This document shows positions 25,427 to 32,969 of a stretch of DNA of 36,764 nucleotides, piece by piece. How positions within the stretch are numbered: the first letter of the stretch is position 1; each line of letters begins with the position of its first letter. This DNA is from an uncultured Lachnospiraceae bacterium (lineage in GTDB: Bacteria; Bacillota; Clostridia; Lachnospirales; Lachnospiraceae). The stretch is taken from the NCBI GenBank assembly GCA_910586005.1, contig CAJUHG010000023.1, positions 1 through 36,764 on the forward strand, in the 5' to 3' direction. Under the pieces are notes generated by a model. It did no database searches, had not been told where the DNA came from, and was given only the letters and a program-made list of their open reading frames with translations. A program made the translations under genes and the position numbers.

Positions 25427-25459
25427 CTGCCGCGTCAGAAGTTTTTTTCCACGCGGCAG
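25427..25459 (-). terminator. GC-rich hairpin between tube protein and downstream genes
   Basis: CTGCCGCG at 25427-25434 pairs with CGCGGCAG at 25452-25459 around a 17-nt loop. On the minus strand TCTTATCTTTG follows, only partly T-rich. It is likely a leaky terminator or an mRNA-stabilising end that lets the tube gene be expressed above the genes after it. Confidence 0.5.
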
Positions 25460-25470
25460 TTCCAATCTGT

Positions 25471-25660
25471 TTATTATTTTACATTATCTGACACAAGTAT
25501 ATGAAAAAGTTTTACTAACTATTTTGTATTCTCTGATAAGATAATGTCAAAAGTTTTGCCAATTATTTGGCATGTTTTGAAAGGATACTATGACACAAAA
25601 ACTATTTTTCTAATTATTCTGCATCGTCTGATACAATAATGTCAAAAAGTTTTGCATTTT
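25471..25660 (-). repeat. Degenerate tandem repeats overlapping and following the tube protein stop
   Basis: The last codons of the tube gene (AKLFDIIVSDDAE-stop, 25660-25614) are echoed downstream. A copy at about 25561-25516 reads GKTFDIILSENTK-stop in translation. A weaker copy lies between them (about 25613-25565) and another at about 25515-25471, where AAAACTTTT and TCAGATAATG are recognisable. Spacing is about 45-48 bp. The extra copies lack starts and are not genes. Confidence 0.6.
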
Positions 25661-26399
25661 CATCACAGTAGGATTTCTGTAACTTATAGCTTGCAGCATG
25701 TTTGCCATCAGAAGTTAAACTAATTTCTACTGCGGATGGGTCAATTTGTGCTCTTGGAATAGAAATTACACCTGCATATACCATATTTGTGTTGCATGGG
25801 TCATGGAAAATAGCATGTACTAACAAAGAGCGCATCTCAGGAATACTGTCAGAGGTTTTTGTAATCTTTACTGCATTTCCTGTTTCTGCATCATATCTTA
25901 CAAATACACGTCCTGTTGCTTCCTCTGGTAAAGTGATAACTTTCTCATCAATTGTAAATTTACCTTCTCCGGCTGTTGCGGACAATTCATAAGTTTTACC
26001 AAACTCATTGTTTTCATTGATTACTTTTACATATTTTACAGTTCCTGTTGGAACATATTTTAAAGTAACGGTATGGTCTGCGCCAATTGTAAGAGTTTCA
26101 CTTACTGGTTTTATGATTTTGTTGTTACCATCAGCAGTTTCTTTGGTTGCACCAAATTGGGAAGCTGCAAGGTCTAAAGAAAACAAGCTGTTTGTAAAAT
26201 CAAAGGTTCCTGTCTGAGCATTATAAAACGTGGTGATTTCTGCACCCATAGCATCAGTAACAGCGGTTCCAGTTGCAGCAGTTTTCAAACTGGGGCTTTC
26301 AATCTGTGTGTATCTGCCTACCAGTTCATTGGTTGTGAGGTCGTATTCTTCTACGGCTCTGATTTTCTCAAGAATTAATTCGTTTGGATTAAATGACAT
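25614..26399 (-). CDS. Putative major tail tube protein
   Basis: A 261-residue protein predicted to polymerise into the tail tube. It has the composition of tube proteins: short beta strands rich in Thr, Val and Gly, no signal peptide, no membrane segment. It opens MSFNPNELILEKIRAVEEYD and has a likely inserted or Ig-like loop at about 90-150. GEGKFTIDEKVITLPEEATG and VHAIFHDPCNT resemble tube proteins of Clostridia siphoviruses. AGGAGGAACACATT precedes the ATG, a strong site suited to an abundant product. Position before the assembly genes and tape measure fits the canonical tail order. Sequence identity to a named family was not verified. Confidence 0.65.
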   Translation of the reverse strand: MSFNPNELILEKIRAVEEYDLTTNELVGRYTQIESPSLKTAATGTAVTDAMGAEITTFYNAQTGTFDFTNSLFSLDLAASQFGATKETADGNNKIIKPVSETLTIGADHTVTLKYVPTGTVKYVKVINENNEFGKTYELSATAGEGKFTIDEKVITLPEEATGRVFVRYDAETGNAVKITKTSDSIPEMRSLLVHAIFHDPCNTNMVYAGVISIPRAQIDPSAVEISLTSDGKHAASYKLQKSYCDENAKLFDIIVSDDAE

Positions 26400-26459
26400 A
26401 ATGTGTTCCTCCTTAAAATAAATGTTTTTTTGTTGGGCTAGAGTAAATGAGACATTACA

Positions 26460-27203
26460 CTAGTCTAATTCTCCTAGCCAGTTTAATTGTTGGTCTGGGA
26501 TTTCTTTTAGGCTAATTCCAAAACCGGAATAACCACTTTGTAGCAATAGACCTGCATTCTTAATTTTAGAAATTCTTTTTACAGAATCCAAAAAGGCGTT
26601 GATTTTCATATCCCATACTTGTGCATGATTATATTTAAAGCCCTCACAGTTTATCATAGCAGAGACCAAGTTTTTCAGTTGGGATACATAAGGTTTCTCT
26701 CTGTTGCGTTCGTATTCCTCCCTATCGTCTTCAATTAGGATTTGTTTGGTCGATTCATTAGCTGGAAGCTGACTATTTCGTTTTAATCCATGCATATCTC
26801 GCAGGATTTTTGTAAATTTGAGGTAGACAGCTTCATCTATGGTAATGTTATGTTTTGCATCATACATTACAATCTCTTCTGAATCTTTTTTCTGGAATAA
26901 CTGGAAATTTGTAAAATCCAGCTCACCAGTTAAAATATAAGTTTTGGATTGATTGTAGGGAGTACAAAGCAAATGATAAAAAAGTTCAAAGTCACTGATT
27001 TTGGTATAATCTATTCCCATATCATAAAGTTGGAATTTTAAATCTGCACCTACAGAAGTAAGTGTGTGTACCATATTCCAGTAGGCTTTTTCACCATAAT
27101 CACAGATTTCATTTAAAGTAGGTTGATGAATTGTAATTCCTTGTGTAATAAAAAAATCCTTGCCACGATAAATTTGTAATTCATCATCTATAAATTCTTC
27201 CAT
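26460..27203 (-). CDS. First gene of the tail operon, unknown function
   Basis: A 247-residue soluble protein that I cannot assign to a function. It starts MEEFIDDELQIYRGKDFFI and includes ITIHQPTLNEICDYGEKAYW, reminiscent of tail-assembly proteins with a TLxEI motif near the start. It is mixed helix and strand with no cysteine motif or membrane segment. A GTG start 12 bp upstream is in frame but lies within AAGGTGGTGAT, which better serves as ribosome site for the ATG at 27203. It opens the operon, 60 bp before the tube gene. A role in tail completion or assembly is possible. Nothing indicates a terminase, portal or head protein. Confidence 0.6.
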   Translation of the reverse strand: MEEFIDDELQIYRGKDFFITQGITIHQPTLNEICDYGEKAYWNMVHTLTSVGADLKFQLYDMGIDYTKISDFELFYHLLCTPYNQSKTYILTGELDFTNFQLFQKKDSEEIVMYDAKHNITIDEAVYLKFTKILRDMHGLKRNSQLPANESTKQILIEDDREEYERNREKPYVSQLKNLVSAMINCEGFKYNHAQVWDMKINAFLDSVKRISKIKNAGLLLQSGYSGFGISLKEIPDQQLNWLGELD

Positions 27204-27330
27204 CTGTATCACCACCTTTCAAAATTCTTTTTTGGATAAATTAAGCCTGTTTCCATGCTGTTCAAATGGTTGTTTGGATTTTGGTTTTACTCAGAAATCC
27301 TATTCTGTATATATGTAGTCACAAAAATGG

Positions 27331-27361
27331 CCTCTAGCCCGCATTCTATAAGGGCTAGAGG
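27331..27361 (-). terminator. Terminator-like hairpin in the tail operon leader
   Basis: CCTCTAGCCC at 27331-27340 pairs perfectly with GGGCTAGAGG at 27352-27361. On the minus strand CCATTTTTG follows, giving a short T-run; on the plus strand there is none. It lies about 130 bp before the first tail gene, so it may act as an attenuator keeping the operon off. Confidence 0.55.
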
Positions 27362-27519
27362 GGAATTTAACTGGGTGGTAAAAATTAGGGGACAATTTTT
27401 TGATAAAAACCTGATAAAATAAGGGTTTTCCAGTGTTTTTTATAAGATATAACATATGAGAAGAATGTTGAGCGTATTCTAATTGGAAATTGGAATAAGA
27501 TGACCACAGTCCCATTAAA

Positions 27520-27565
27520 TTTAGATATAGAAAGCATGTTCTGTGAAGTTTCTATATATCTTAAA
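27520..27565. promoter_or_regulatory. Inverted repeat in the divergent intergenic region
   Basis: TTTAGATATAGAAA (27520-27533) faces TTTCTATATATCTTAAA (27549-27565). It lies between the tail operon and the asp23 promoter in the 450-bp gap 27204-27653, which has no gene. It could be an operator or part of the tail operon's 5' leader. I found no confident minus-strand promoter and no LexA-type box. Confidence 0.35.
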
Positions 27566-27594
27566 TTAAAATCTAAACACAAAATAGAATAGCT

Positions 27595-27622
27595 TTGCAA
27601 ATTATGGAAATTCTGTTATAAT
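27595..27622 (+). promoter_or_regulatory. Promoter of asp23 and downstream operon
   Basis: TTGCAA at 27595-27600 and TATAAT at 27617-27622 are spaced by 16 bp. The asp23 start codon follows about 31 bp after the -10 box, with AGGAGG in between. Confidence 0.75.
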
Positions 27623-27653
27623 AGAACAATGAATAAGTTAGGAGGCATAGATA

Positions 27654-28031
27654 ATGGCTGAAGACAGAAAAGCATATATGATAAAAGATGATAATTTAGG
27701 AGAAGTGCGGATTGCAGATGAAGTAGTTGCAATTATTGCAGGCTTAGCAGCTACAGAAGTAGAAGGTGTCAGTTCAATGGCAGGAAATATTACAAATGAG
27801 CTGGTAAGTAAGTTGGGAATGAAAAACCTTTCTAAGGGAATCAAAGTAGAAGTAAAGGAACATATTGTAAGAGTGGATGTGGCATTATATATCAGATTTG
27901 GGTATGCAATACCAGAAGTATCCAATAAAGTACAAGAAAGAGTGAAATCTGCCATTGAAAATATGACAGGTTTAGAAGTTAGCAGTGTAAATATAAGAAT
28001 TGCTGGAGTAGATTTAGAAAAGCATAAATAA
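27654..28031 (+). CDS. Asp23/Gls24 family envelope stress protein
   Basis: A 125-residue protein of the Asp23/Gls24 (DUF322) family, membrane-associated through partners and linked to cell envelope homeostasis in Firmicutes. Visible family features are the start DNLGEVRIADEVVAIIAGLAA, the EVEGVSSM motif, VRVDVALYIRFGYAIPEVS and the C-terminal VSSVNIRIAGVDL. It has no membrane segment. AGGAGG lies eight bases before the ATG. A long hairpin terminator follows before nusB, so it can be expressed separately. Its place ahead of nusB is normal in Clostridia. I give no symbol because several paralogues share this fold. Confidence 0.9.
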   Translation: MAEDRKAYMIKDDNLGEVRIADEVVAIIAGLAATEVEGVSSMAGNITNELVSKLGMKNLSKGIKVEVKEHIVRVDVALYIRFGYAIPEVSNKVQERVKSAIENMTGLEVSSVNIRIAGVDLEKHK

Positions 28032-28038
28032 AATGTAT

Positions 28039-28136
28039 GGGGCTGTCGCGTTAGAAATAAACTATAAGATATGGCATCTGTAAAAATAAGATTTCCCATA
28101 TCTTGTAGTTTATTTCCAGATGTAGCAGTCCCTTTT
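28039..28136 (+). terminator. Long-stem terminator after the Asp23 gene
   Basis: The arm 28039-28074 (GGGGCTGTCGCGTTAG, then AAATAAACTATAAGATATGG) pairs with 28095-28131, with a few mismatches and a loop of about 20 nt. CCCTTTTG follows. The stem is longer than needed for a simple terminator. Read-through must occur unless nusB has its own promoter, which I could not find with confidence. Confidence 0.7.
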
Positions 28137-28177
28137 GTACATGTAATTATTTTAGATTCATTTTGAAAGGAATCAGT

Positions 28178-28573
28178 ATGAGCCGAAGAGAGATTAGAGA
28201 ACAAATATTTAAGTTGCTGTTTCGTGCAGAATTTTACAAGCAAGAGGAATTATCAGAACAATTGCAGTTGTTCTTTGAAGAATTAGATAACAGGGAAGAT
28301 AAAGATGCGATTTATATTCAGGATAAATTTGAACAGATTCTGGCTCATTTAACTGAGATAGATGGAATGATCAATAAGGTGGCGCAAGGATGGAAGACTA
28401 GTCGAATGGGTAAAGTAGATTTAACTTTAATCCGTCTTGCAGTTTATGAAATGAAATATGAGGAGGAAGTTCCAATTGGAGTGGCAATCAATGAAGCTGT
28501 AGAGCTTGCAAAGAGCTATGGCAGTGATGATTCTGCTTCTTTTGTAAATGGAATACTTGCAAAATTAGTATGA
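28178..28573 (+). CDS. nusB: Transcription antitermination factor NusB
   Basis: A 131-residue all-helical RNA-binding protein that works with NusE (ribosomal S10) at boxA to prevent termination in rRNA operons. The start MSRREIREQIFKLLFRAEFY and the C-terminal half (GKVDLTLIRLAVYEMKYEEEVPIGVAINEAVELAKSYGSDDSASFVNGIL) are clear family signatures. GAAAGGAA precedes the ATG at 28178. A TTG 15 bp upstream is in frame but has no better site. It overlaps xseA by ATGA, implying translational coupling. Confidence 0.96.
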   Translation: MSRREIREQIFKLLFRAEFYKQEELSEQLQLFFEELDNREDKDAIYIQDKFEQILAHLTEIDGMINKVAQGWKTSRMGKVDLTLIRLAVYEMKYEEEVPIGVAINEAVELAKSYGSDDSASFVNGILAKLV

Positions 28574-29814
28574 GAAAAAATGTATATTCTGTGGGACAAG
28601 TAAATACCTACATTAAAAATATGTTTACACAGGACTTTATGATGAATCACATCTATGTCAAGGGTGAAGTATCAAATTGCAAATATCATACCTCTGGTCA
28701 TATTTATTTTACATTAAAAGATGAGACAGGAGCGTTAAATACAGTATTATTCTTAAGGAATCGCAAAGGTCTTAATTTTTCTATGAAAAATGGAGACAAT
28801 GTAATTGTGCTTGGGTCTATTTCAGTTTATGAGCGAGATGGAAAATATCAGCTTTATGCAAAAGAAATTTTACCTGATGGTGCGGGAGTTTTATATCAAC
28901 GTTTTGAAAGATTAAAACAGGAATTAGAAGATATGGGAATGTTTGCAAAAGAATACAAGCAGCCTATTCCTAAGTATATCCAAACACTTGGAATTGTAAC
29001 TGCACCTACTGGAGCAGTGATTAGAGATATTCAAACGATAAGCAATCGAAGAAATCCTTTTGTGCAGACAATATTATTTCCAGCACTTGTACAAGGAGAA
29101 GGAGCAGCAGCAAGTATTGTAAATGGGATACATGCCTTAGAGCAGAAGAAGGTAGATGTTATCATTGTAGGACGTGGTGGCGGTTCTATGGAAGATTTAT
29201 GGGCATTTAATGAAGAAATTGTAGCAAGGGCAATTTTTGAATGTAGTATACCAATTATTTCAGCAGTAGGACATGAAACAGATACAACAATTGCAGATTA
29301 TGTAGCAGATTTGCGTGCGCCAACACCTTCTGCAGCAGCAGAGCTTGCAGTTTATGATATTAGAGAATTAAAAGGAAGTCTATTATCGTTGCAAATGGAA
29401 TTAAATCGTAGAATGAATGAGAGATTAGAGTGGGGAAAAGAACATCTGTTACAGTATAAGCACAAATTAAGATTATTGAGTCCACAAAACCAATTAAATG
29501 AAAAGCGGCAAATAACCATAGATTTAGAAGAAAAGTTATATTTAAGAATGGAACAATCTTTGACACAAAAAAAGCATGAATTGGAGTTATATGCCCAACG
29601 ACTAGAGAGTATGTCCCCTGTAAGAAAATTAAGTCAGGGTTATTCTTTTGTGGCAGATAAAAAGGGACAAGGAGTTTGTGATGTCACAAAGATAGCCCAA
29701 GGGGATTTATTAAAAATTCATATGTTAAATGGTACTGTTTGGGCAGAAGTGGAAAAAATTAAACAGGAAGAAAAAATAGAAAGGCTTGTAAATTGCGAGA
29801 CAAAGGAAGAATAA
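28570..29814 (+). CDS. xseA: Exodeoxyribonuclease VII large subunit
   Basis: The 414-residue catalytic subunit of exonuclease VII, which degrades single-stranded DNA into short oligomers in DNA repair. An OB-fold lies at about 20-100 (VKGEVSNCKYHTSGHIYFTLKD). The catalytic domain shows TAPTGAVIRDI, VGRGGGSMEDLWAFN and SAVGHETDTTIADYVADLRAPTPSAAAE. A long helical C-terminal region ends in GYSFVADKKG. Length is normal for Clostridia. Its start overlaps the nusB stop and xseB follows after about 43 bp. The 3' end is partly duplicated in the gap before xseB. Confidence 0.97.
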   Translation: MRKNVYSVGQVNTYIKNMFTQDFMMNHIYVKGEVSNCKYHTSGHIYFTLKDETGALNTVLFLRNRKGLNFSMKNGDNVIVLGSISVYERDGKYQLYAKEILPDGAGVLYQRFERLKQELEDMGMFAKEYKQPIPKYIQTLGIVTAPTGAVIRDIQTISNRRNPFVQTILFPALVQGEGAAASIVNGIHALEQKKVDVIIVGRGGGSMEDLWAFNEEIVARAIFECSIPIISAVGHETDTTIADYVADLRAPTPSAAAELAVYDIRELKGSLLSLQMELNRRMNERLEWGKEHLLQYKHKLRLLSPQNQLNEKRQITIDLEEKLYLRMEQSLTQKKHELELYAQRLESMSPVRKLSQGYSFVADKKGQGVCDVTKIAQGDLLKIHMLNGTVWAEVEKIKQEEKIERLVNCETKEE

Positions 29815-29853
29815 ATGAGAAGAAATTAAAAATCCTGTAAATTGTGAGGCAAA
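29766..29853 (+). repeat. Imperfect direct repeat at the xseA-xseB junction
   Basis: The last codons of xseA, including CTTGTAAATTGCGAGACAAA (29785-29804), are echoed by CCTGTAAATTGTGAGGCAAA (29834-29853), 17 of 20 identical at a 49-bp offset, with weaker similarity extending upstream. The second copy is non-coding and now forms the xseB leader. Confidence 0.65.
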
Positions 29854-29857
29854 TAAA

Positions 29858-30100
29858 ATGGATGAGCAAATAAAGTATAATGAAAAAAGAGAACCTACTC
29901 TTGAGGAAACCTTTCAGGAATTGGAAGAAATCATAGAGAAAATGCAAAAGCGTGAAGTAACATTGGAAGATTCTTTTGTGTTGTATGAACAGGGAATCCG
30001 AAAATTAAAGTTCTGTAACCAGAAAATAGACAGTGTAGAGAAAAAGATGCTTCTCCTGAATGAACAAGGAGAGCTAGAACCATTTGAAAGGATTGAGTGA
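29858..30100 (+). CDS. xseB: Exodeoxyribonuclease VII small subunit
   Basis: The 80-residue helical subunit that binds XseA several copies per large subunit. The signature TLEETFQELEEIIEKMQKREVTLEDSFVLYEQGIRKLKFCNQKI is unmistakable. The ribosome site is weak: TGAGGC, about 12 bases before the ATG, supplied by the repeat derived from the xseA end. The stop overlaps the upstream extension of ispA. Length is normal. Confidence 0.95.
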   Translation: MDEQIKYNEKREPTLEETFQELEEIIEKMQKREVTLEDSFVLYEQGIRKLKFCNQKIDSVEKKMLLLNEQGELEPFERIE

Positions 30101-30107
30101 TACAAAC

Positions 30108-30995
30108 ATGGATATAAATGCAGAAATTGCAGCCAGAACAGAGCAGATAGAAACAATAATTACTAGATATCTTCCCAAGGAAGAGGGGAATCAAAAGACG
30201 GTAATTACTGCTATGAACTACAGCATACAAGCAGGAGGTAAACGACTGCGTCCTATGCTAATGTTAGAAACCTATCGAATGTTTGGAGGCAGGTCAAAGG
30301 TGATTGAACCTTTTATGGTAGCTATCGAGATGATACATACCTATTCCTTAGTGCATGATGATTTGCCTGCAATGGATAATGATGAGTTTCGAAGAGGTAA
30401 AAAAACGACACATGCACAATTTGGTGAGGCAATGGGTATTCTTGCTGGTGATGGCCTTTTAAATTATGCATTTGAAACCGCTATCAAGTCGTATGAGATA
30501 GAGCCTGGAAATGCTAATATAGGAAAAGCTTTACAGGTACTCGCCCAAAAAGCTGGTATTCATGGTATGTTGGGAGGCCAATGTATAGATATAGAGGCAG
30601 AAGGAAAATTTGTAACAGAAGAAATGCTTCAGACTATTTATCAATTGAAAACAGGAGCATTATTTCAAAGTTCTATGATGATTGGAGCAATTCTTGCTGG
30701 GGCTACAAAAGGAGAACAAAAAAAGATACAACAAGTAGCTGGAGAATTTGGCTTGGCTTTTCAAATACAGGATGATATTTTAGATGTTACAAGTACAACA
30801 GAAGTTTTAGGAAAACCAGTTGGCAGTGATGAAAAAAATCATAAGACCACATATGTATCTTTAAAAGGAATGGGACAAGCAAAACAGGATATGGAATATT
30901 ATTTTAGACATAGTGTAAAAGTCATGGATATGTTAGTGGTAAAAAATGAATTTTTAACACAATTGATGTTAAACCTTGTACAACGAGAAAAATAA
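30108..30995 (+). CDS. ispA: Polyprenyl (farnesyl) diphosphate synthase
   Basis: A 295-residue enzyme that condenses isopentenyl diphosphate with allylic diphosphates to give farnesyl (or geranylgeranyl) diphosphate, precursor of undecaprenyl carrier lipid and quinones. Both aspartate-rich metal-binding motifs are present: HDDLPAMDNDEFRRGK (first) and QIQDDILDVT (second), with the family's GGKRLRP and GGQ-D stretches. A frame extension to a TTG at 30084 overlaps xseB. I prefer the ATG at 30108, though its ribosome site is poor and coupling to xseB is likely. Placement directly before dxs is typical in Firmicutes and groups two isoprenoid steps. Confidence 0.95.
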   Translation: MDINAEIAARTEQIETIITRYLPKEEGNQKTVITAMNYSIQAGGKRLRPMLMLETYRMFGGRSKVIEPFMVAIEMIHTYSLVHDDLPAMDNDEFRRGKKTTHAQFGEAMGILAGDGLLNYAFETAIKSYEIEPGNANIGKALQVLAQKAGIHGMLGGQCIDIEAEGKFVTEEMLQTIYQLKTGALFQSSMMIGAILAGATKGEQKKIQQVAGEFGLAFQIQDDILDVTSTTEVLGKPVGSDEKNHKTTYVSLKGMGQAKQDMEYYFRHSVKVMDMLVVKNEFLTQLMLNLVQREK

Positions 30996-31043
30996 TAGGT
31001 GCAAAAGGAAAATGTTAAATAGCAGAAAAAGGGGGATTCCTCT

Positions 31044-32915
31044 ATGGTATTGGAAAAGATAGAAAAACCTAATGATATAAAAAAATTAGAAAAATCGGAG
31101 TGGCCTATTTTAGCAGAGGAAATCCGAGATTTTCTGATCCATAGAATAGCAGAAAATGGAGGACATTTAGCATCAAATTTGGGAGTGGTTGAACTTACTA
31201 TGGCAATGCATCTTTACTTTCAGCTTCCAGAGGATAAGATTATTTGGGATGTAGGACACCAATGTTATACACATAAGTTGCTGACTGGAAGGAAGGAAGG
31301 ATTTGAATCCTTGCGTAAATTTAGAGGTTTAAGTGGATTTCCAAAACGAAGAGAAAGCGAATGTGATAGTTTTGATACAGGACATAGTTCTACTTCTATT
31401 TCTGTAGGACTAGGTTATGCAGAAGCAAGAGAGATTATGGGGGGGAACTATAAGGTTATTTCTGTGATTGGAGATGGAGCATTAACAGGGGGAATGGCAT
31501 ATGAAGCCTTGAACAATGCATCTCGATTAAAGACAAATTTTATTATTGTACTAAATGATAATAATATGTCTATTTCAGAAAATGTAGGAGGTCTTTCTAG
31601 ACATCTTGGTAATTTACGTACTGCAGATGCTTATCAAGGATTAAAGACAGGAGTTACTAACTCTTTGAATAAAATTCCTATTTATGGAGAACGTATTGTC
31701 TCACATATACGCCGAACCAAAAGTAGTATCAAACAATTGTTTATCCCTGGTATGTTGTTTGAAAATATGGGAATTACTTATTTAGGACCTGTAGATGGAC
31801 ATAATATTAGTGGAATGCTTAGAATATTTCGGGAGGCCTCTAAAGTTAATGGGGCAGTTGTGGTTCACATAATTACACAAAAGGGAAAAGGATATCTTCC
31901 AGCAGAGCATCATCCTGCAAGATTTCATGGAGCAGAGCCTTTTGAAATTGAAACAGGGCTTCCATTACATCCAAGAACTAAGGCAAATTATACAAACGTC
32001 TTTTCTACTGTTATGCGTAAGCTAGGAGAACGAGATGAGAAAGTAGTTGCCATTACAGCAGCGATGAAAGATGGAACGGGGTTAAAAAGATTTCACAATA
32101 TGTTTCCAGAACGTTTTTTTGATGTAGGAATAGCAGAAGGACATGCAGTAACTTTTGCAGCAGGGCTTGCAGCTTCAGGCTTCAAACCCATTGTAGCAGT
32201 GTACTCTTCTTTTCTTCAAAGGGCATATGACCAAATCCTTCATGATGTGTGTATTCAGGATTTACCTGTGGTGTTTGCCATAGATCGAGCAGGAATTGTA
32301 GGTAGTGATGGAGAAACACATCAGGGGGTTTTTGATTTATCTTATCTTTCTTCTATTCCCAATATGAATATTATGGCACCAAAAAATAAATGGGAACTTT
32401 CTGATATGATAAAATTTGCTGTAGATTTTAAACATCCAATAGCGGTCCGTTATCCCAGAGGAGAGGCATATGAGGGATTAAAAGAATTTAGATCTAAAAT
32501 TGTCTATGGAAAAAGTGAAATTATCTATTTGGAAAATCAAATTGCATTACTTGCAGTGGGAAGTATGGTAAAGGCAGCAGTGGAAGTGCGTAATCAATTA
32601 AAAGAAAAAGGCTATCATTGTACATTGATAAATATGCGATTTGTAAAACCATTAGATACAGAAATGTTAGAACAATTGATAGGAAATCACAAGTTATTAG
32701 TTACAATGGAAGAAAATGTTTTGAGTGGAGGATTTGGACAGCAACTTGCCCAATATATTACTCAAAAAAATAAACAACAAATAGATACTAATTTAAAAAT
32801 AATCAATATTGCTATTCCAGATGTGTATGTGGAACATGGAAATGTGGAAATTTTGCGAAAAGAGATTGGAATTGACACAGAATCTGTAATAAATAAAATT
32901 TTAGAGTATATGTAA
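31044..32915 (+). CDS. dxs: 1-Deoxy-D-xylulose-5-phosphate synthase
   Basis: A 623-residue thiamine-diphosphate enzyme that joins pyruvate and glyceraldehyde 3-phosphate, the first step of the MEP isoprenoid pathway. The N-terminal domain shows WDVGHQCYTHKLLTGR, FDTGHSSTSIS and the ThDP/Mg motif GDGALTGGMAYEALNNA with NDNNMSIS. The pyrimidine domain shows VGIAEGHAVTFAAGLA (catalytic Glu) and DRAGIVGSDGETHQG. The C-terminal transketolase domain is complete. AGGGGG precedes the ATG. It lies 48 bp after ispA. Confidence 0.97.
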   Translation: MVLEKIEKPNDIKKLEKSEWPILAEEIRDFLIHRIAENGGHLASNLGVVELTMAMHLYFQLPEDKIIWDVGHQCYTHKLLTGRKEGFESLRKFRGLSGFPKRRESECDSFDTGHSSTSISVGLGYAEAREIMGGNYKVISVIGDGALTGGMAYEALNNASRLKTNFIIVLNDNNMSISENVGGLSRHLGNLRTADAYQGLKTGVTNSLNKIPIYGERIVSHIRRTKSSIKQLFIPGMLFENMGITYLGPVDGHNISGMLRIFREASKVNGAVVVHIITQKGKGYLPAEHHPARFHGAEPFEIETGLPLHPRTKANYTNVFSTVMRKLGERDEKVVAITAAMKDGTGLKRFHNMFPERFFDVGIAEGHAVTFAAGLAASGFKPIVAVYSSFLQRAYDQILHDVCIQDLPVVFAIDRAGIVGSDGETHQGVFDLSYLSSIPNMNIMAPKNKWELSDMIKFAVDFKHPIAVRYPRGEAYEGLKEFRSKIVYGKSEIIYLENQIALLAVGSMVKAAVEVRNQLKEKGYHCTLINMRFVKPLDTEMLEQLIGNHKLLVTMEENVLSGGFGQQLAQYITQKNKQQIDTNLKIINIAIPDVYVEHGNVEILRKEIGIDTESVINKILEYM

Positions 32916-32969
32916 GATTGGTTAAAAGTGATCATTAAAAAAGAAAGGTTATAGTTCTAAGGTTATAAC

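Noticed and set aside
5547..27203. Ordinary intact prophage with attachment sites
   Set aside because: No integrase, terminase, capsid or replication genes, no tRNA and no flanking direct repeats that I could recognise.
27204..27653. LexA/SOS box controlling the tail operon
   Set aside because: No GAAC-N4-GTTC-like palindrome could be found in the leader; only AT-rich inverted repeats are present.
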